Shown here piece after piece: positions 31,903 to 38,910 of a DNA stretch of 42,773 nucleotides. Made by a program: the position numbers and the translations under genes. Position 1 is the first letter of the stretch. Each line of letters begins with the position of its first letter. The notes under the pieces are model-generated. The model was not told where the DNA came from, searched no databases, and saw only the letters and a program-made list of their open reading frames with translations. Source of the DNA: a virus; IMG/VR virus record IMGVR_UViG_3300050821_000980, positions 1 to 42,773 of that record; one strand, written 5' to 3'.

Positions 31903-32088
31903 TTGAAATGCTATCACTGCAAAGTGCCGCTCAAGAGATGCAGGGTGATTCGCGGCATAAGAATGTGCGGAAAATGCTACAGGATCGCTTTCAACCATTC
32001 GGCGGACGTGGATTCTCTGACGTTGCTGTTTTGCCGATTTACCGATGTTCGAGAATTAAGGAAAAGAGCTTGGAAGAGATTAACTTAA
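31903..32088 (+). CDS. Small zinc-finger protein
   Basis: 61 residues from TTG 31903 with AAAGG seven bases ahead. The start MKCYHCKVPLKRCRVIRGIR and then MCGKC give C-x2-C...C-x2-C, a four-cysteine zinc ribbon. The alternative ATG frame at 31908-32120 gives no recognisable pattern and overlaps the next gene. Function unknown. Confidence 0.6.
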   Translation: MKCYHCKVPLKRCRVIRGIRMCGKCYRIAFNHSADVDSLTLLFCRFTDVRELRKRAWKRLT

Positions 32089-32101
32089 AACGGAGGAAAC
32101 A

Positions 32102-32395
32102 ATGGCACAGCATGGATTAAATCTTTCTTGGACAGCACCAGCAGGAGCGGACTCGGCAGTCAGTTACAACGTCTATCGAGGAACAGTCACCGGAGGCCCA
32201 TACGCGAAGATTAACACGGCTCCCGTAACAGCAACAACCTATCTCGATACAACAGGAGTTGCCGGAACGGAATATTTCTATGTGGTGACGGATGTGGACT
32301 CCAAGGGATTCGAGTCGGCCTATTCTACTGAGGCTAATGGAGTATTTCCTGCAAGCCCAAACGCGCCGAGCGGCCTCACCATCACCATAATTTAA
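32102..32395 (+). CDS. Stand-alone fibronectin type III domain protein
   Basis: 97 residues with a strong CGGAGGAAACA before the ATG. It is one FN3 domain: LNLSWTAPAGADSAVSYNVY, RGTVTGGPYAKI and TTYLDTTGVAGTEYFYVVTD, then an end strand with Y-S-x-E. Closely similar FN3 units are common in host surface proteins of soil bacteria. No signal peptide, so it may be a virion part or released at lysis. Confidence 0.78.
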   Translation: MAQHGLNLSWTAPAGADSAVSYNVYRGTVTGGPYAKINTAPVTATTYLDTTGVAGTEYFYVVTDVDSKGFESAYSTEANGVFPASPNAPSGLTITII

Positions 32396-32434
32396 GATTG
32401 TGGAGATGGTAGGTCCGCAGCAAGGAGAAAGGTT

Positions 32435-32722
32435 ATGCAAATGGTCGACGCAGCCCAGCGTCTCGATTGGCAGGGGTGGTTACGCGGTGTGATTGGAGCC
32501 TTGATTTCCGGGGGAGCGGGAGCCGTTTCCTCGGGAGTCTCCATCAGCTTTCTGGACCCGGCTCATGACATCAATATTCTGAAGGTCATGGGGATTACGT
32601 TCCTTGTGAGCGGTGTGATTAGTATGCTGAAATTCTTGGCCATCACGCCCGTTCCGAATGAGGTTACGATTCAGCAAACCACAGTGCTGACCCAAACGAC
32701 ACAGACAACAGGAAAGCAATAA
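32435..32722 (+). CDS. Two-helix membrane protein (holin candidate)
   Basis: 95 residues with AAGGAG seven bases ahead. Hydrophobic segments at about 19-40 (VIGALISGGAGAVSSGVSIS) and 51-68 (VMGITFLVSGVISMLKFLAI), then a Thr/Gln-rich tail. Size, topology and place at the head of the small-membrane-protein run fit a class II holin, though the tail is not charged. Confidence 0.6.
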   Translation: MQMVDAAQRLDWQGWLRGVIGALISGGAGAVSSGVSISFLDPAHDINILKVMGITFLVSGVISMLKFLAITPVPNEVTIQQTTVLTQTTQTTGKQ

Positions 32723-33045
32723 TGGATGACCGGATACACGAGCTAGAAATACAGGCCGCAATAATGGGTCAGAAAGTTGTCGATATGGAAAAGGCTCTCA
32801 TTCTGGCCAACGATGAACTGAAAGAGCGTTTGACCGAAATGAACCAATTCCGAAAGCAGATTAGCGATGAGCGAGGCATCTATCTGACCAAGGAGTCTTA
32901 CGAGGATAAACACTCGAAGATAGAGGCGTCCGTAAGCCTGCTGACTCAGTGGCGCAGCAATATGGAGGGGCGCTTCTGGGCGCTTGGCGCTCTTTTGGCT
33001 GGATTTGTGATTGTTTTGAATGTCGCTTTGCGATGGATGAAGTGA
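32722..33045 (+). CDS. Coiled-coil protein with C-terminal membrane anchor
   Basis: 107 residues. A long coiled coil (IHELEIQAAIMGQKVVDMEK and further heptads) precedes a C-terminal transmembrane helix (GALLAGFVIVLNVALRWM). This plan resembles XhlA-type hemolysin proteins and some lysis accessory proteins. Role inferred from topology and place only. Confidence 0.65.
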   Translation: MDDRIHELEIQAAIMGQKVVDMEKALILANDELKERLTEMNQFRKQISDERGIYLTKESYEDKHSKIEASVSLLTQWRSNMEGRFWALGALLAGFVIVLNVALRWMK

Positions 33046-33055
33046 GGGAGGTGTT

Positions 33056-33256
33056 ATGCCGTTTCTATTCAGCATATTGGTTCTGGTGATTATCATGGGA
33101 CTTCTGTACTGGATCGTAACAGTTCTGCCATTGCCTGAACCGTTCAAAACGATTGCTGTTGTCGTGGTTCTGGTGATTTGTGCGATTTACCTGCTTTCGA
33201 TGCTATTCGGGGCGGCTCCTCCGTTCCCGGTATTCCGAGGAAATTATCATTACTGA
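33056..33256 (+). CDS. Small two-helix membrane protein (Thivi_2564-like)
   Basis: 66 residues: helix 1 (LFSILVLVIIMGLLYWIVTV), loop LPLPEPFKT, helix 2 (IAVVVVLVICAIYLLSMLFG). The PFKT-I-x-V-V-V-V-L block matches a small membrane protein family common in phages and called Thivi_2564-like. Function unknown; holin-like in size. The stop overlaps the next start as TGATG. Confidence 0.7.
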   Translation: MPFLFSILVLVIIMGLLYWIVTVLPLPEPFKTIAVVVVLVICAIYLLSMLFGAAPPFPVFRGNYHY

Positions 33257-33438
33257 TGCGTAAAAAAGTCCTCGATAAGCAAAGATATGTATGGCGATGC
33301 TCGGATTGCACGTGGGAATTCAAGCCACTGATAGAATTGCGTCCTGAACTATCGTATCAAGAGCAGGTTGATGAATTTGAGAAGGAAATTAATAGGCAGT
33401 TCGAAGGCCACAATTGCAGGTTTTTTCCGAAAAGATGA
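33256..33438 (+). CDS. Small Cys/His protein
   Basis: 60 residues from ATG 33256; the frame continues upstream only inside the previous gene. YVWRCSDCTWEFKP gives C-x2-C, and FEGHNCRFF near the end supplies H and C, so a zinc finger is likely. Similar short genes occur, as far as I remember, in Acidobacteria. Its place inside a membrane-protein run is unexplained. Confidence 0.6.
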   Translation: MRKKVLDKQRYVWRCSDCTWEFKPLIELRPELSYQEQVDEFEKEINRQFEGHNCRFFPKR

Positions 33439-33481
33439 GTGAAACCAGGGTACACACTACACCCGATATACCAAAGGGACC

Positions 33482-33757
33482 ATGAACGATATAAGTAACC
33501 AAGGAATAGGTGGCATCATTGGCGGGGCCTTCATGCTCGGTGTCCAGTGGGCCACAAAGTATTTCAAAGGAACGAATGGAAAGGATGGTGAACTCAAGGC
33601 TCGTGAGATGGGTAGCCTTACATCGGACATCAAGTACCTGACATGCGCGGTCGAAGAACTAAAACGCGCGGCAAATGAGAACCAACACAGGATCGGGGAG
33701 TTGGCCGGAAATGTTAATACCCTCACGAACCTAATCACCAAACACTACAAGTTATGA
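33482..33757 (+). CDS. Small membrane/coiled-coil protein
   Basis: 91 residues with AAAGGG ahead of the ATG. N-terminal hydrophobic segment (GIGGIIGGAFMLGVQWATKY) followed by a coiled coil (YLTCAVEELKRAANENQHRI, ending LTNLITKHY). Opposite orientation to the 32722 gene (anchor first). Probable lysis or envelope accessory protein. Confidence 0.6.
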   Translation: MNDISNQGIGGIIGGAFMLGVQWATKYFKGTNGKDGELKAREMGSLTSDIKYLTCAVEELKRAANENQHRIGELAGNVNTLTNLITKHYKL

Positions 33758-33987
33758 ATAAATTCCTCTTTGACATCACCGTACTCTCGCATTCTATCAG
33801 CTTTTCGATGGGAGCCATCCTTATGTTTGTGATTCTGCTGGTCGTAAAGAGAAATCTCCTCGACATCCCCAAAACACAATTTACAGCCTCCGACGTTCGG
33901 GCATGGGTAAAAAAAGATTTGGAAATTCGAAAATTGAACGTGCAAACACGTAACTTACTTGATAAGATTTGCCGTAATGTTCCCTGA
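33754..33987 (+). CDS. Small single-pass membrane protein
   Basis: 77 residues, ATGA overlap. A transmembrane segment (ISFSMGAILMFVILLVV) is followed by a basic, polar tail (KKDLEIRKLNVQTRNLLD). Short TM-then-helix proteins in this place can be inner-membrane spanins, but no partner with a lipobox follows in this unit. Not assigned. Confidence 0.58.
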   Translation: MNKFLFDITVLSHSISFSMGAILMFVILLVVKRNLLDIPKTQFTASDVRAWVKKDLEIRKLNVQTRNLLDKICRNVP

Positions 33988-34204
33988 CGCAATTCGCGGG
34001 GCCTTTGCAATCCTCATCTTTTTTGCCTGTTGGGTATTTATTAACGTGGCGTATGCTATGTGGAGGCACTGGATTGGAAATAAGCTTAGTAAGAATATGG
34101 AAGACGCCAACGGCGATTACCGGAACCATCAGCATCGACGTTCAGCAGAAATATTACAGTTTGGAACTCCCCGAGACGTTCGAGGGAAACCAAAACATCC
34201 CTGA
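33977..34204 (+). CDS. Small membrane protein overlapping the next gene
   Basis: 75 residues from ATG 33977, overlapping its predecessor by 11 bases. One helix (AIRGAFAILIFFACWVFINV plus AYAMW) then a polar, basic tail that lies within the 5' end of the DUF5675 gene in another frame (131-base overlap). Holin- or spanin-like in plan. The tail may be only a by-product of the overlap. Confidence 0.5.
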   Translation: MFPDAIRGAFAILIFFACWVFINVAYAMWRHWIGNKLSKNMEDANGDYRNHQHRRSAEILQFGTPRDVRGKPKHP

Positions 34205-34481
34205 CAAGTGCTGCATCCCTGCTGGAACCTATTCGGTTGTGCCGTACGACTCTCCAAAGCGCGGCTATCGCGTCCCTCTGGTTGAGAACGTGCCAGGCCG
34301 TTCGATGATCGAAATCCACATCGGCAATTTCCCGCATGACACGGATGGCTGCATCCTGATTGGCGATAAAAGAATCAATGATGAGATGATCGGAGAAAGC
34401 GATTCAGCTTTCGAACTCTTCATGCAGGAATTTGAATCAGCTCTTCAAGCCGGAGAACGTGTTACAATTCAGGTAAGTTAG
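34074..34481 (+). CDS. DUF5675-family protein
   Basis: 135 residues from TTG 34074, chosen because GGAGG (34062-34066) lies seven bases upstream and the resulting N-terminus (EISLVRIWKTPTAITGTISI) matches the family's opening strand. Family marks are CCIPAGTYSVVPYDSPKRG, VPGRSMIEIHIGNFPHDTDG and CILIGD, with H and D at the conserved places. The family is found in phages near lysis genes and is of unknown activity; a peptidoglycan or glycan role has been guessed from its place. Uncertain. Confidence 0.75.
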   Translation: MEISLVRIWKTPTAITGTISIDVQQKYYSLELPETFEGNQNIPDKCCIPAGTYSVVPYDSPKRGYRVPLVENVPGRSMIEIHIGNFPHDTDGCILIGDKRINDEMIGESDSAFELFMQEFESALQAGERVTIQVS

Positions 34482-34499
34482 ACCAGAAAGGATATAAAA

Positions 34500-34814
34500 A
34501 TGGATAACTGTAAACATTGCGGCGCATGTCAGCATTGCGAGCCTTGCGATCATTGCGGACATTGCAGAAAGTGCGGACAGTATGCTGGACATGCTCATTT
34601 TATTCCTTATCCCATATATCCTGTTTACCCTCAACCGAATTATCCTTGGTGCCAGCCATCAACAATCACTTATGGCGCGATTTCGGGAGGAATTAGTTCC
34701 TCCACGTATCAGGGAGGCTTATCGGGCTATGCGGGGATTACTGGCACACAATTCGTGACCGGTATGACCGTAAATGAAGGCGCAGTTTTGAGAGATAATT
34801 CGGTTGGCATCTGA
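34500..34814 (+). CDS. Protein with eight cysteines at strict period three
   Basis: 104 residues, AAAGGA ahead of the ATG. Cysteines fall at residues 4, 7, 10, 13, 16, 19, 22 and 25, exactly every third residue, with His at 6, 12, 18 and 21 between them; a Pro/Tyr-rich stretch (FIPYPIYPVYPQPNYPW) follows, then a Gly/Ser/Thr beta-like end. The repeat should bind several metal ions. The last gene of the late unit; function unknown. Confidence 0.72.
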   Translation: MDNCKHCGACQHCEPCDHCGHCRKCGQYAGHAHFIPYPIYPVYPQPNYPWCQPSTITYGAISGGISSSTYQGGLSGYAGITGTQFVTGMTVNEGAVLRDNSVGI

Positions 34815-34854
34815 ATTGATGTATAGTTCTTCCAAGCAAAACCCCATCACCGCT

Positions 34855-35556
34855 CTAATTCTCCAGCGCCCTCGGGGTCGATTCTGGCGAGTCGGCCCTT
34901 CCTAGTTCAGGAACACGCACCTGCGACAGACTCCAAGCCAAATAGAAGAACAAAAATATTGCCACGAGGCCTGGAAGCACGGTATGCACCCGAATGGCTC
35001 GCTCGTCATCTCCCCGAGTCTTTAGCGTCAGGATGTAGAATTGAAGCAAGCCTTCGATCAGCCAGAACAGGACAAGCGTGATCTTGATGTTTTCTAGAAT
35101 CGGACCCTGATACTCGCCTATCGACAGGAACAGCGCAATCCCGCAGGAGATGAACACCGCGGTAGTCAGGCCACCAATCCAGATAGCCAGATTATCCCGA
35201 GGCGTCATGTTCGGCATGAGGAACACTTTTCGGGTAATCAGGAATATTGCAGCCACTCCGAAGATGGCCCACAGGCCAGCAGGAAGCATCTTTTCGGAGC
35301 TGCAAAACTGCAAGGTAAGCACGACGAGAGCGCAGAGCATCGGAAGGACGCTGTAGGTGTAAACCTCGGCATAGAGCTTTCCGAAATAGCTCCACTGCTG
35401 ATTCGCGAGCCACACGGAGATAACCCAAAACACCTGAGTACAAAGGTAAATCTTTGCGGTCAGGGGAACGGTATCTCTCGGCAATCCGAGCATGATCCCG
35501 GCCACGACAACCAGCATAATAAAGGAGCATAAGTAGATAACTGACGACAAGCTCAT
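34855..35556 (-). CDS. Seven-helix integral membrane protein
   Basis: 233 residues from ATG 35556 (the frame extends to 35616). About seven hydrophobic segments are visible, for example VIYLCSFIMLVVVAGIMLGL, IYLCTQVFWVISVWLA, SVLPMLCALVVLTLQF, AGLWAIFGVAAIFLI, NLAIWIGGLTTAVFI, ITLVLFWLIEGLLQFYI and VLPGLVAIFLFFYLAWSL. No family recognised. It lies alone after the terminator hairpin of the leftward unit, so it probably has its own weak promoter; I do not see a convincing one. Confidence 0.7.
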   Translation of the reverse strand: MSLSSVIYLCSFIMLVVVAGIMLGLPRDTVPLTAKIYLCTQVFWVISVWLANQQWSYFGKLYAEVYTYSVLPMLCALVVLTLQFCSSEKMLPAGLWAIFGVAAIFLITRKVFLMPNMTPRDNLAIWIGGLTTAVFISCGIALFLSIGEYQGPILENIKITLVLFWLIEGLLQFYILTLKTRGDDERAIRVHTVLPGLVAIFLFFYLAWSLSQVRVPELGRADSPESTPRALEN

Positions 35557-35688
35557 GTTAGACTCATTTCGGGACGCGCGTCCTTGCCTCTGGCCAAATT
35601 TAAGGCAAGAAAGCAAGTGATGTCCTATGGGCGGCTTACCGATGCCGGGCGGCGGTGGTCACGTAACCGACTAACCGCTTAAAACTGT

Positions 35689-35725
35689 CCCGCCCGATGA
35701 GGATTTCGACGGATCACCGGGCGGG
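35689..35725 (-). terminator. Hairpin terminator at the end of the leftward unit
   Basis: CCCGCCCG (35689-35696) and CGGGCGGG (35718-35725) pair perfectly (eight G-C pairs, 21-base loop). Read leftward the stem is followed by ACAGTTTTAAG, a modest T-run. It lies nine bases past the stop of the last gene of the unit. Confidence 0.55.
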
Positions 35726-35733
35726 CCTCCCCT

Positions 35734-36213
35734 CTACAACACCTTTTTAACCATGATCGTAACGGCCCCGTACAACAATTCGGGAGTCATTTCCTCTGTT
35801 GGCACGTTCGGGTTAATGAGCACTCCTGACAGTCCATTTGCCCATGACATCCGATTCGAGTATCCGACAAGTTGGTCGCAAACGAGCCGTTCCGGGTCGA
35901 AAGATTTAGGGAATATTCCAAACAAGAGACACAGAATATCGACCCAGTTGTATTTCCGTCCGTCGAGCTTCAGGGCTTCGGAGTAGGACGATTCGATTCC
36001 GGGGAACGAATACCACTCCTCGAAAGTAGGCTTGCAGTAATCGTACGGGCGATGCGTGATGCCACCAGACAAGCGAGCGCCAAAAGTCCTAACCGGATGA
36101 CCAGACGTATCCGTGATGAGGTACTCAACATGGCTCGGCCTCCCATCCGTGCGCCAGCCGATGGCCCGCGATACGAATGAACCATCGGCTATAAAGCGAA
36201 TAAATATACTCAT
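35734..36213 (-). CDS. Papain-like/permuted NlpC-P60 type hydrolase (putative lysis or amidase)
   Basis: 159 residues. FIRFIADGSFVSRAIGWRTD, then PSHVEYLI with H28, a GARLSGGITHRPYDY block, DGRKYNW, and LVCDQLV with C112 follow the order of permuted papain-fold (YiiX-like) enzymes, in which the His precedes the Cys. Such enzymes cut peptide or amide bonds; many phage versions sit near lysis genes. No signal peptide. ATGA overlap with the upstream membrane protein. Confidence 0.65.
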   Translation of the reverse strand: MSIFIRFIADGSFVSRAIGWRTDGRPSHVEYLITDTSGHPVRTFGARLSGGITHRPYDYCKPTFEEWYSFPGIESSYSEALKLDGRKYNWVDILCLLFGIFPKSFDPERLVCDQLVGYSNRMSWANGLSGVLINPNVPTEEMTPELLYGAVTIMVKKVL

Positions 36214-36443
36214 GGAGCAGGCGTTTCGAGTGGAATCTTGGTCAGATCGATAGGTTGACCTGTCTCTTGCTGATAGGCCGTAAATCCGGCTTGGATGATC
36301 TGAACGAATGACTCGGCAAGGATGGCCGGCGCTCCGATTCCTGGAACGGCGGCAAGGCCAGTAAGAGCGGAATTCAGGATCAGCAGGATCAAACTGGCCT
36401 TACTGAGTCCAACTGTTGCTACTGGTATGGGTGTGGTTGACAT
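36210..36443 (-). CDS. Small membrane protein (holin-like)
   Basis: 77 residues from ATG 36443 (TGATG overlap; a TTG at 36446 adds one residue). A hydrophobic region spans about 14-52 (ASLILLILNSALTGLAAVPG, then IGAPAILAESFVQIIQAGFT), followed by a polar tail ending LETPAP. Coupled to the hydrolase gene, so holin or envelope partner is possible. Confidence 0.6.
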   Translation of the reverse strand: MSTTPIPVATVGLSKASLILLILNSALTGLAAVPGIGAPAILAESFVQIIQAGFTAYQQETGQPIDLTKIPLETPAP

Positions 36444-36820
36444 CAATTTCCTGCCTTTGCCGCTGTGAGTGCTGCGGTCTGATTGGATACGTTCTGCATC
36501 GCTGCCTGTACCTGAGTTCCTGGATCGGAAGCATTCGCGGCCAAGTGATACGCCTGATAGGTCGTGTCGAGAACATTGTAGGCCGGGATCATCCCCGTAT
36601 TCAGGACGGTCTTAACCTTCCCGGAAATAGTGGCATTCCAGGTATTTCCTGCAAGATCGGCCTTGGTCTGGTCGATGACCGCTTTGGTCGAAACGAGCAC
36701 ATCAAACGCCTGAGAATCGAGCAGGTTAATTGCACCGGGATGCGGTTTGTAGTTTGCCGACGCGCACCCGATTGAAGCCAGTACCAGAACTAGTACGACT
36801 GCCGAACGCATTCTCTTCAT
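36443..36820 (-). CDS. Lipoprotein
   Basis: 125 residues. The N-terminus MKRMRSAVVLVLVLASIGCA is a lipoprotein signal with the lipobox cysteine at C19 (SIGC, slightly off consensus at -3). The mature part is helical (FDVLVSTKAVIDQTKADLAG; YNVLDTTYQAYHLAANA). It should be lipid-anchored in the envelope. Function unknown. Confidence 0.72.
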   Translation of the reverse strand: MKRMRSAVVLVLVLASIGCASANYKPHPGAINLLDSQAFDVLVSTKAVIDQTKADLAGNTWNATISGKVKTVLNTGMIPAYNVLDTTYQAYHLAANASDPGTQVQAAMQNVSNQTAALTAAKAGN

Positions 36821-36821
36821 T

Positions 36822-37298
36822 TTACCTCCCTGTCGAAGTTAGAGTTACTAAAACACCTAGTACGTGTGAGCCTGTATTGAGTGCTTCCGGTAGCCACCAT
36901 CTTACATATTTATGAGTCGGTAATCCCGCATATTTTAGGGCTTCGTCTTCGCGCTTGTACCGATAACTGAGATATGCCGAGCCGAGGAAGACCGGAAGGC
37001 AAATTGCGTAATATCGGCCCCTGGATGGATGACTTCCGAAGATGAAATTGACTTCATGGGTTTTAGGTGATTTCAGAATGTAAACGCTGTTTTCGACATC
37101 GGCCACCGTCCATCCGAGAGAGGTAATAGTCGATGCCCAATAAGCTCTGTCAGCCGTTCGATGAGGGACTGGAAGCGGTTGCCACCATTTATCGACACCA
37201 TTGGTCAATTCGACTCGAACAACAGGCTTCGGCTTAAATGGAAGCTCTTGCGCGTGTAGCGTTCCGGCCAATAGAAGCATAGCAATAGCAAGTTTCAC
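36822..37298 (-). CDS. Exported membrane-associated protein
   Basis: 158 residues from GTG 37298, which overlaps the upstream TGA (GTGA). Signal peptide MKLAIAMLLLAGTLHAQE with a likely A-Q cut. The mature part has RYYAICLPVFLGSAYLSYRY, a membrane helix, and a second hydrophobic stretch near the end (HVLGVLVTLTSTG). Translationally coupled to the lipoprotein before it. No family recognised with certainty. Confidence 0.68.
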   Translation of the reverse strand: MKLAIAMLLLAGTLHAQELPFKPKPVVRVELTNGVDKWWQPLPVPHRTADRAYWASTITSLGWTVADVENSVYILKSPKTHEVNFIFGSHPSRGRYYAICLPVFLGSAYLSYRYKREDEALKYAGLPTHKYVRWWLPEALNTGSHVLGVLVTLTSTGR

Positions 37299-37471
37299 TG
37301 GGCAATCCTCGGAGGAACGCAGGTAACTTCCCCGTTTCCATCGTTAATCGAATCCATTCCGGCATCCTTGCACTTCTTGTACTCTTTAATATTATTGTCA
37401 TTGAATGTTGCATGGTCTGTAAACATGCCACATCCGGCCAGCAGCAGGCACATCAAAATTGTGAGTTTCAT
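37295..37471 (-). CDS. Small lipoprotein (o-spanin or exclusion-lipoprotein candidate)
   Basis: 58 residues from ATG 37471. MKLTILMCLLLAGCGMF is a lipoprotein signal with a good lipobox L-A-G-C14. The mature 45 residues are polar with two further cysteines (KKCKDAG; TCVPP). Size fits an outer-membrane spanin or a superinfection-exclusion lipoprotein; it lacks the Pro-richness of many o-spanins. First of five consecutive envelope-directed genes. Confidence 0.7.
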   Translation of the reverse strand: MKLTILMCLLLAGCGMFTDHATFNDNNIKEYKKCKDAGMDSINDGNGEVTCVPPRIAQ

Positions 37472-37553
37472 CGGCCTTCACCTTTCCGTTCCTCGGTTCC
37501 TGTAGCGCAACTTCGTTTGGGTGCGGTCGTTTCTCGGAGGCCCGGCTTATGAC

Positions 37554-37838
37554 TTAAATCCTAGAGTAACCATCCTCGAATGCTTCAGCCGGGGAGAAGG
37601 ATTTATAGCCGTCCTCGTAAACCACGTAATAGCCTCCCGGCTTCGGTTTGTGCTTGCTCATAAAATTGTAATCAACTTTGATCGGCGCGTATCCTTCTTC
37701 CCACGGCACGATGAATGCGCCGCCATCTGATTCTTCATTTGGAGCGATTGAGGGAATCCGAATTGCTTTTATCCTGAGTGCGTAAACCTCTTTGTGGCAT
37801 TTGTACTTCGGCATTTCGATTGATGTTTGACCTTCCAT
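37554..37838 (-). CDS. Phage protein with PGGYYVVYEDGYKSFSP motif
   Basis: 94 residues from ATG 37838, GAGGAG six bases ahead. It has KVYALRIKAI-like opening strand (KCHKEVYALRIKAI), GAFIVPWEEGYAPIKVDYNF and KPGGYYVVYEDGYKSFSPAE near its end, a set widely seen in small phage proteins of unknown function. No further assignment. Confidence 0.75.
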   Translation of the reverse strand: MEGQTSIEMPKYKCHKEVYALRIKAIRIPSIAPNEESDGGAFIVPWEEGYAPIKVDYNFMSKHKPKPGGYYVVYEDGYKSFSPAEAFEDGYSRI

Positions 37839-37914
37839 GTGCATCTCCTCTCAAAGTTAATAGCCGAACGTCCAGTAAACGGCATCGGCTGTCCCGCAAC
37901 GTAAAGACCCCAAA

Positions 37915-38136
37915 TCACTTGGTTCCTGTAGCCTTCGGTTGATCGTGGCCTGCCTGTGGCTTGCCGAAAATATCAGCGATGTCATCAGGTATTCCGGTAA
38001 GGCCCGCACCGGAACAATTTGGGCATGTCATTTGCGGCCAAGTGTTTCCTTTCTGGTCACAATAAGCCATCGGACCGCTGATTCTTGCATCATCCACAGT
38101 TCCCTTACCTCGGCAAACTTGGCAAAATGTTCTCAT
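37915..38136 (-). CDS. DnaJ-type zinc-motif protein
   Basis: 73 residues from ATG 38136 (ATGA overlap). Two CxxCxGxG motifs are present, FCQVCRGKGTV and TCPNCSGAGL, one zinc centre of the DnaJ cysteine-rich domain without the J domain. Such orphan modules are frequent in phages; the partner is unknown. Confidence 0.72.
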   Translation of the reverse strand: MRTFCQVCRGKGTVDDARISGPMAYCDQKGNTWPQMTCPNCSGAGLTGIPDDIADIFGKPQAGHDQPKATGTK

Positions 38137-38678
38137 CGCTTCTCCTTCGTCGCATCGGCTTTCCCGGTTCCTTGGCAGTCGGGGCACGGCTTATACGCTC
38201 TAGCACCTTTGAAATACTCTATAACTTGACGGTGACCTTTACACGTCGGGCACACGGCTTCTGGTATCGGGAATGGGTTCTCACCCTTATAATGACATGC
38301 GTCTCCATCCTGACAAGGGCACGCAGGGTCACTCCCGATACACTTTTGCGCTTTGCGGCTGGCTCTATCGGCTTCCGCGATAGCTCCGTGTTGTCTGCAA
38401 TTCTTAGAAATAAATCGAAGAAGTACCTTTAACTTTTCAGAACTCAGAACAATTCCGTTACTCAAAGTTGCGTCAATTGCATCGGCTATTGAATCATGCG
38501 ACTCAGCACAATGTGGCGTATCCAAGTAACAGTAAGGACACGTAAAAGCTCCTGTCTGATCTTCTGGAGGAGGAAGAATCGCTTTTCTGGCCAGCACATT
38601 AATGATTTTTGTCCACGTCTCGATCAATGAGAAATATTTAGTAATCCATTGATCTCGTTCTGGGTTTAAGTCAATCAT
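38133..38678 (-). CDS. Cys-rich protein with DnaJ-like zinc motifs
   Basis: 181 residues from ATG 38678. An N-terminal helical part is followed by four Cys groups: CPYCYLDTPHC, CIGSDPACPCQDGDAC, CPTCKGHRQV and CPDCQGTGK. The last two are CxxCxG(x)-type half motifs that pair as in DnaJ. It is coupled to the next, similar Cys protein. Confidence 0.7.
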   Translation of the reverse strand: MIDLNPERDQWITKYFSLIETWTKIINVLARKAILPPPEDQTGAFTCPYCYLDTPHCAESHDSIADAIDATLSNGIVLSSEKLKVLLRFISKNCRQHGAIAEADRASRKAQKCIGSDPACPCQDGDACHYKGENPFPIPEAVCPTCKGHRQVIEYFKGARAYKPCPDCQGTGKADATKEKR

Positions 38679-38910
38679 GTTTTTCAGCCTCCTTAGCGGC
38701 TTCCACTGGGATAGCGCGGCACTTTTCCAGTAACCCAACAATTGCCTCGACTAATTCCTTATCCGTAAACACATATCCGCTTCCAGCCCATCCCGCAGGG
38801 TTCCAATAGGCAATGAATGCGGGTGCTCCGGCGACACGCTGACCAATACAATAGGTTCCTTGTATTCCGGTGGCATAATCGACTATTTCAAATGGATAAT
38901 TATTTTCCAT
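38671..38910 (-). CDS. Small hypothetical protein
   Basis: 79 residues: FEIVDYATGIQGTYCIGQRV, then AFIAYWNPAGWAGSGYVFTD and a helical end (ELVEAIVGLLEKCRAI). An alpha/beta pattern with aromatic loops; not recognised. Overlaps both neighbours by 8-11 bases. Confidence 0.68.
   Translation of the reverse strand: MENNYPFEIVDYATGIQGTYCIGQRVAGAPAFIAYWNPAGWAGSGYVFTDKELVEAIVGLLEKCRAIPVEAAKEAEKHD

Noticed and set aside
31908-32120. ATG-started 70-residue rightward frame
   Set aside because: Poor spacing to AAAGG and it runs into the next gene; the TTG 31903 frame gives a clean four-cysteine zinc ribbon.
37234-37431. Leftward 65-residue frame
   Set aside because: The frame 37471-37295 gives a proper lipoprotein and overlaps the next gene as GTGA.
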